Assembly: GCF_039831995.1 (NCBI RefSeq)
Contig: NZ_JBDOIO010000003.1
Coordinates: 2,604,001-2,668,000, forward strand
Reading direction: 5' to 3'
From: Paenibacillus pabuli
GTDB lineage: Bacteria; Bacillota; Bacilli; Paenibacillales; Paenibacillaceae
Length of the DNA: 64,000 nucleotides
The translations under genes were made by a program, and so were the position numbers. Every line of letters starts with the position of its first letter. Position 1 is the first letter of the stretch. This document shows positions 59,910 to 64,000 of the stretch, piece by piece. Under the pieces are notes generated by a model. That model had not been told where the DNA came from and did not search any database. It saw only the letters and a list, made by a program, of their open reading frames with translations.

Positions 59910-60245
59910 TTATCGATCTTGGCCGTCATGTGAGCTTCGGATGCTGCCTCCGTACTGCTCATCAAACTCGCGGTTCCGTTCCCTGATCTCTTGTATCGTC
60001 TTTCCCATGTTCATACCAGCCATCAGGACAGTCAACAGAAGCACAACGCCAACAGCAAACAATAAGATCGCCACAACCAATCCAATGAGGCCACCTGTCT
60101 CGGATACAGCTTCCAAATAACGCCCCCATCTGGTGGACCAGACGGTTACTGACGGGATGTGTATAGCAGCCGCAATATGAATAATGCCATAAAGGATAAT
60201 TCCTGCGAACAGAAATATTGCACCAATTCTTTGTCTGTTCAACAT
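59910..60245 (-). CDS. Small membrane protein, hypothetical (111 aa)
   Basis: ATG 60245 with GAGGTGAGG upstream. Two hydrophobic helices (IGAIFLFAGIILYGIIHIA, about 7-27, and IGLVVAILLFAVGVVLLLTV, about 54-74), then a basic and acidic C-terminal tail KTIQEIRERNREFDEQYGGS. No family recognised. Forms a two-gene unit with the frameshifted membrane protein downstream. Confidence 0.65.
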   Translation of the reverse strand: MLNRQRIGAIFLFAGIILYGIIHIAAAIHIPSVTVWSTRWGRYLEAVSETGGLIGLVVAILLFAVGVVLLLTVLMAGMNMGKTIQEIRERNREFDEQYGGSIRSSHDGQDR

Positions 60246-60282
60246 GATTCCTCACCTCATTCCACTGTAAAAAAGGTAACAC

Positions 60283-61221
60283 CTATTTTACCACAGGTTT
60301 GGAAGTTTGCACCAAGGGATTGGTCCGTTTACCTCTCTTCAGCCAGCTCATCACTTTCTCATTCATCGCCAGCAAGCCGGATACAACCAGCACAACACCG
60401 ATCCAGGTGATCCAGCTTACATGTTCACCATAGACAACCGCTCCAAGACCGACCGCAATCGGAGGGGAAATGTACAGCCACGTTGCCGGGAACAGCGGGT
60501 TGGTGCGTGACATAATCCAATAGAACAGGCTATGTCCTACCATAGAACCCATCACGGTCAAATAGATCAGGGACAAGACCGCCGGAGCCCAATCAAGTCC
60601 TGCCGTGCTCCACGATTCCGTCATAGCTGAGAGACCGGATAACAGCAAGCCTCCATACATCATCTGCACGGCATTAATCGCCACGGGACTCGCTTCCTTG
60701 AACTGGTTGATCACCTTCTTGGAGTACAGGGCGCCTGCCGAATAACATACTTCTCCCACAAGTACGGCGATACAGCCCCATAACCACAGGGAACCTCCGC
60801 CAATGGATACACCCGGTAACACGACAAGCACCACGCCACCGAAACCGATCAGGCAGCCTGCAATCATACGGGCAGAAGTTTTCTGCCGCAGCAAAGCGGT
60901 CTGCATCACCATAATCATCAGCGGTCCTGTGGCTGATAAAATGGCCCCAACTCCTGAGCTGACATACTGCTCTGCCCAATATAACGTGGCAAATGTACCA
61001 AAGGTCAGCCCTGCTCCGGTCAGGAGCATTTCTTTTCTCCACAGCAGGGACAGGCTTACCTTCCCTTTCATCCACATCCATGCAAACATCAGTGCACCTG
61101 CAATAATAAAACGTAACCCGGCCGATAGAAAAGGCGGCATGCCTGCTTCGACCCCAATTTTAATCGCCAGGAACGTTGTTCCAAAAATAAGACACATTAC
61201 CGTAAATGCTGCTGCAACCAT
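60283..61221 (-). CDS. EamA-family (DMT) transporter
   Basis: 312 residues with ten hydrophobic helices in two EamA repeats: FTVMCLIFGTTFLAIKIGVE, GLRFIIAGALMFAWMWMKGK, LLWRKEML, and second-half WLYISPPIAVGLGAVVYGEH. Typical drug/metabolite exporter. Divergent from a MocR-type regulator with shared control region, a common pairing in which the regulator senses a PLP-related or amino-acid signal. Substrate unknown. Confidence 0.87.
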   Translation of the reverse strand: MVAAAFTVMCLIFGTTFLAIKIGVEAGMPPFLSAGLRFIIAGALMFAWMWMKGKVSLSLLWRKEMLLTGAGLTFGTFATLYWAEQYVSSGVGAILSATGPLMIMVMQTALLRQKTSARMIAGCLIGFGGVVLVVLPGVSIGGGSLWLWGCIAVLVGEVCYSAGALYSKKVINQFKEASPVAINAVQMMYGGLLLSGLSAMTESWSTAGLDWAPAVLSLIYLTVMGSMVGHSLFYWIMSRTNPLFPATWLYISPPIAVGLGAVVYGEHVSWITWIGVVLVVSGLLAMNEKVMSWLKRGKRTNPLVQTSKPVVK

Positions 61222-61264
61222 GCTAGCCCCTCCTTCATCTGTTCTCCATCATATAGCACTGTCT

Positions 61265-61316
61265 ACAGAACAGAATGAAGAAAACAGAACAGAATCTGCC
61301 CGTTTCCTGTTACAAT
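61265..61316. promoter_or_regulatory. MocR direct repeats and promoter
   Basis: ACAGAACAGAAT occurs at 61265-61276 and 61284-61295 (19-base spacing), just upstream of a -10 TACAAT (61311-61316) that lacks a good -35. MocR regulators usually bind such direct repeats in the divergent region. Confidence 0.55.
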
Positions 61317-61341
61317 AGAGTCCAAAAGGAGCGTGAGTCGG

Positions 61342-62766
61342 GTGGGCAAAGCCATGTTGATGACAGATAACAGCCTTAAACTATATGAGCAGGTGGTTCA
61401 TTATCTCGTGGTGCGGATCGAGGCGGGAGAGTGGGCCGAACATGAAAAGCTCCCTTCGGTACGAAGCCTGTCCGAGCAGCTCGGCGTACACCGGCTTACA
61501 GTGTTCAAAGCCTATCAGGAGCTGAAGAAACGCGGGAATGTGTACGTTAAGGACAAGTCCGGTTATTATGTCAGTCCTGCCGACCCTTCGCCTGTCGCGG
61601 ACCAGGCAGACGACCCTGCTGTTTCCGCCTGGCTGCATTGGGACTCACTCGCTCGCGTGCAGTCCCTTGAGGCCGAATACCAGTTTTCCAAGTCACTGAT
61701 CGACCCCGCTCTGCTTCCCAACCGATACTGGGGGGAACTCATGCGGGATTTGCTGGATCAGTATCCACGCCTGCTCGGGACATACTCTACCATTCAGGGT
61801 GATGTGGAACTGCGTAGTGCGCTGGCAAGCCACCTGACACTGAAAGAACGATTTTACATCTCGGCGGAAGAAGTACTCATTACTACGGGAGCGCAGCAGG
61901 CCATTGATTTGATCTCCCGAAGCCTGGTTAGACCGGGGGACCGTGTTCTGATGGAAAGGCCGACCTATGGACCTGCCATGGAAATATTCCGCAAACAGGG
62001 TGCACGCCTGATCTTCACGGATATTCATCCGGAGGGTTATGATCTGGAACAGATTGAGCATCTGATGAAGACGGAAAAACCGCGCGTTTTTTACATGACG
62101 CCAACCTTCCAGAATCCGACCGGTATTAATATCCCCTCCGAGCAGCGGAAACATCTTCCCGAACTTGCGGAACAGTATGGATGTTTTCTGGTCGAAGATG
62201 ACAGCACATACGATATTTATTTTAAGGAGAAGCCTCCTGCGCCGATCTTTACGTACGATACGACAGGACATACGCTCTACATTCGCAGCTACAGCAAGTA
62301 TGTCGTACCAGGCCTGCGAATTGCCGCAATTATGTGCCGTCCCCGGTTTATGCCGGGGCTGCAGGCAGTAAAAGCGTTGGCCGATAACGGAACTCCTCTT
62401 TTGAACCAGAAGCTGTTTCTCCGTTACTTTCAATCTCCGCGCATGCATCAGCACTTGTCCAAGCTGCGCACCGCGATACAGTTAAGAATGGAAGTCATGG
62501 AGCAGTGCCTGCAAGAAACGGACTGGAATTGGACCCAGCCTGAGGGTGGCCTCAATATCTGGGCAGAGCTTCCGGAAGGCATTGATACGGGGCGATTGCT
62601 TCACCAGTGCATGGAACATTCCGTCGCTTTTGTACCTGGAACGGTATTTGATCCTTCGGACGCCTCCGCCAGTCGCAAGCTGCGTTTGTCCTTCTCCTAT
62701 GCACACGAACAACAGATTCGCGAAGGGATGAACAGACTCATGGAACTGGCTAAAAGAGTGGATTAG
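61342..62766 (+). CDS. MocR-type regulator (GntR HTH fused to aminotransferase fold)
   Basis: 474 residues from GTG 61342, ten bases after AAGGAG (61326-61331); GTG 61333 and ATG 61354 are alternatives. N-terminal GntR winged helix: LPSVRSLSEQLGVHRLTVFK. From about residue 90, a fold type I aminotransferase domain: TTGAQQAIDLISRSLVRPGD, YMTPTFQNPTGINIPSEQRK, VEDDSTYDIYF, and IRSYSKYVVPGLRIAAI with the PLP Lys. Such proteins bind PLP and act as regulators, not enzymes. Divergent from EamA. Confidence 0.88.
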   Translation: MGKAMLMTDNSLKLYEQVVHYLVVRIEAGEWAEHEKLPSVRSLSEQLGVHRLTVFKAYQELKKRGNVYVKDKSGYYVSPADPSPVADQADDPAVSAWLHWDSLARVQSLEAEYQFSKSLIDPALLPNRYWGELMRDLLDQYPRLLGTYSTIQGDVELRSALASHLTLKERFYISAEEVLITTGAQQAIDLISRSLVRPGDRVLMERPTYGPAMEIFRKQGARLIFTDIHPEGYDLEQIEHLMKTEKPRVFYMTPTFQNPTGINIPSEQRKHLPELAEQYGCFLVEDDSTYDIYFKEKPPAPIFTYDTTGHTLYIRSYSKYVVPGLRIAAIMCRPRFMPGLQAVKALADNGTPLLNQKLFLRYFQSPRMHQHLSKLRTAIQLRMEVMEQCLQETDWNWTQPEGGLNIWAELPEGIDTGRLLHQCMEHSVAFVPGTVFDPSDASASRKLRLSFSYAHEQQIREGMNRLMELAKRVD

Positions 62767-62828
62767 CCCCCAATATGTTCTCACGAATATGGTAATAACA
62801 ATAAAATTAAAGTGAAATAACAAAAAAA

Positions 62829-62862
62829 GCCCGGGAGATCCTATGACCTTCCAGGCTCTTTT
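62829..62862. terminator. Terminator between MocR gene and clpP
   Basis: AGCCCGGGAGATC / GACCTTCCAGGCT (imperfect stem), flanked by AAAAAAA before and CTTTTC after; on the minus strand it ends in TTTTTTT, fitting the clpP transcript. Confidence 0.7.
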
Positions 62863-62894
62863 CGTTATTTCCAAAGTGCGAACTGTAAAGCTGC

Positions 62895-63479
62895 TTAATC
62901 CGTTCTGGTTATCACTTTATCCACCAGTCCATACTTCACCGCTTCCTCTGCGGTCAGGAAATAATCCCGATCCGAATCTCTCTCGATGCGCTCCAGCGGT
63001 TGTCCTGTATGATTCGCTAACAGCTCGTTGAGCCGCTGGCGGTGCTGAATGATCCGGTTTGCGTGAATCAGCATATCCGATGCCTGCCCGCGCGTACCCC
63101 CATGCGGTTGATGGATCATGATCTCACTATTTGGCAGGGCGAGCCGTTTCCCTTTGGTTCCACCTACCAGCAGAATCGTACCGAAACTTGCGGCCATGCC
63201 AGTGCAGATCGTTGAAATATCCGGCTTTACAAATTGCATCGTGTCATAGATCGAAAATCCGGCTGTAACAGATCCACCAGGACTGTTGATGTACATCTGG
63301 ATATCCTTTTCGGGGTCCTCAGCGGTCAGAAACAGAAGCTGTGCCACGATGGCATTCGCCATCTGATCCTCAATCTCCCCGGACACCATAATAATTCGAT
63401 CTTTCAGCAAACGTGAATAAATATCATAGCTCCGCTCGCCACGGGCTGTCTGTTCAACTACATAAGGTACATGGTTCAT
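62895..63479 (-). CDS. ATP-dependent Clp protease proteolytic subunit, second type
   Basis: 194 residues, ATG 63479 with GGAGGCGAC upstream. Catalytic triad Ser98 (GMAASFG), His123 (MIHQPHGG) and Asp172 (DRDYF). The main housekeeping ClpP of Firmicutes has GMAASMGAFLL; here [19 protein letters not shown] marks a divergent paralogue. The gene starts 17 bases after an ECF sigma factor gene on the same strand, so it is probably a conditional ClpP. Its AAA+ partner is not in the window. Confidence 0.9.
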   Translation of the reverse strand: MNHVPYVVEQTARGERSYDIYSRLLKDRIIMVSGEIEDQMANAIVAQLLFLTAEDPEKDIQMYINSPGGSVTAGFSIYDTMQFVKPDISTICTGMAASFGTILLVGGTKGKRLALPNSEIMIHQPHGGTRGQASDMLIHANRIIQHRQRLNELLANHTGQPLERIERDSDRDYFLTAEEAVKYGLVDKVITRTD

Positions 63480-63496
63480 GCCTGTCGCCTCCTAAT

Positions 63497-64000
63497 TTAT
63501 GCAACCATGAGCGCGGCGTATCCTCCTCCATACATCATTGAAGTCATGCTGGCATTGGAATACCCGTACATCATTGGCTGCGTTGATGGAGACGGCAAGG
63601 ACTGCTGTAGAATGGTTCCTGCTACGGCCACCGGATCATCCGTGCGGTTCAGGCACAGATCAATTAGACGTGCGGTATCTCCACTGCGAAAAGCCATCAA
63701 ATAACTTCTCAGCTGCTCTGCGCTTGTTGAATCTTCACCTGCGCCACTCGCTGCTCCGCCTTCCGTTTCCTGGTGGCTTCGTCTGACGCGTTCCAGAGCT
63801 GATCTGGCGCGATTCAGCGCAGCTTTGACCGCTCCTTCCGATGTATCCAGCATCTGCGCAGTCTCTGCCGTCGTGTAACCCATTAACTCACGTAATATAT
63901 ATATCGCGCGCTGCCACGGTGGCAGCTCAACTACAAGGATCTGGACAGCAGACTCGATCTCCTCGAATCGCTCCTCCTCCGCAAATTCTTGCATAAACGG
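63497..64000 (-). CDS. ECF RNA polymerase sigma factor, C-terminal part (partial)
   Basis: Open to the right window edge (PFMQEFAEEERFEEIESAVQ), so the N-terminal sigma-2 region lies outside. Visible: sigma-4 helix-turn-helix LPPWQRAIYILRELMGYTTA, ETAQMLDTSEGAVKAALNRA, then a tail of about 90 residues (EQLRSYLMAFRSGDTARLID then LCLNR, ending ASMTSMMYGGGYAALMVA). A C-terminal extension of this SnoaL-like kind occurs in SigJ-type ECF factors. The clpP paralogue follows directly. No anti-sigma gene is visible on this side. Confidence 0.8.
   Translation of the reverse strand, partial: PFMQEFAEEERFEEIESAVQILVVELPPWQRAIYILRELMGYTTAETAQMLDTSEGAVKAALNRARSALERVRRSHQETEGGAASGAGEDSTSAEQLRSYLMAFRSGDTARLIDLCLNRTDDPVAVAGTILQQSLPSPSTQPMMYGYSNASMTSMMYGGGYAALMVA

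Noticed and set aside
1..64000. tRNA, rRNA, CRISPR arrays, prophage genes
   Set aside because: Looked for by eye through conserved motifs and repeats; none seen.

Overview
The window looks like a chromosomal segment of a spore-forming, low-GC Gram-positive bacterium, most probably Paenibacillus or a close relative. The evidence is strong AGGAGG-type ribosome binding sites, a T-box in front of thrS, a YjcZ-like small protein, a BclB-type exosporium domain, Bacillus-type TcyP and MarR/HxlR/MocR/SorC regulators, and a cobalamin-riboswitch operon. No rRNA, tRNA, CRISPR array or prophage was seen.

Bases 1-28500 are an accessory, partly decaying region. It starts with three tandem paralogues of a small beta-rich protein of unknown function, followed by a divergent marR/amidohydrolase pair with an operator array. 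A coherent six-gene operon at 8.3-14.6 kb encodes a metallo-beta-lactamase-fold hydrolase, a HAD phosphatase, a Fe3+/AfuABC-type ABC transporter (three genes) and a second HAD phosphatase. A SorC sugar-phosphate-type regulator is divergent from it, and I read the whole as a candidate organophosphate uptake and dephosphorylation system. Around it are many gene remnants (NmrA/SDR, DMT transporter, F420 reductase-like, LysR, BclB, ASCH, VOC). Eight same-strand copies or fragments of an intergenic repeat occur here (CCCGTTAGCTTA plus a GCAG...CTGC hairpin). One ASCH gene appears to have been broken by an in-place inversion next to a repeat copy.

Bases 24-32.4 kb hold an orphan solute-binding protein and two OmpR-type two-component systems. 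The first kinase has an unusual C-terminal transmembrane segment plus an extracytoplasmic domain. An M23 lipoprotein peptidase lies between the two systems. From 32.4 to 44.6 kb are T-box-controlled thrS, an SDR, a HEPN-like protein, an MBL hydrolase, a PQQ-type sugar dehydrogenase lipoprotein, an Xaa-Pro peptidase, a queuosine-precursor transporter behind a preQ1 riboswitch, TcyP and a chemoreceptor. An IS30-family element sits at 44.6-45.7 kb.

Bases 45.7-57.2 kb are a minus-strand corrinoid salvage/remodelling locus in two transcription blocks. The first is cobD-cbiZ-cbiB-cobC. The second, behind a cobalamin riboswitch and terminator, is btuF-btuC-btuD-cobT-cobU-cobS-cobQ, mostly with 4-8 base overlaps. 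The right end holds a lipoate ligase, a HAD phosphatase, a small membrane operon with a homopolymer frameshift, an EamA transporter divergent from a MocR regulator, and an ECF sigma factor (cut by the window edge) followed closely by a second-type clpP.
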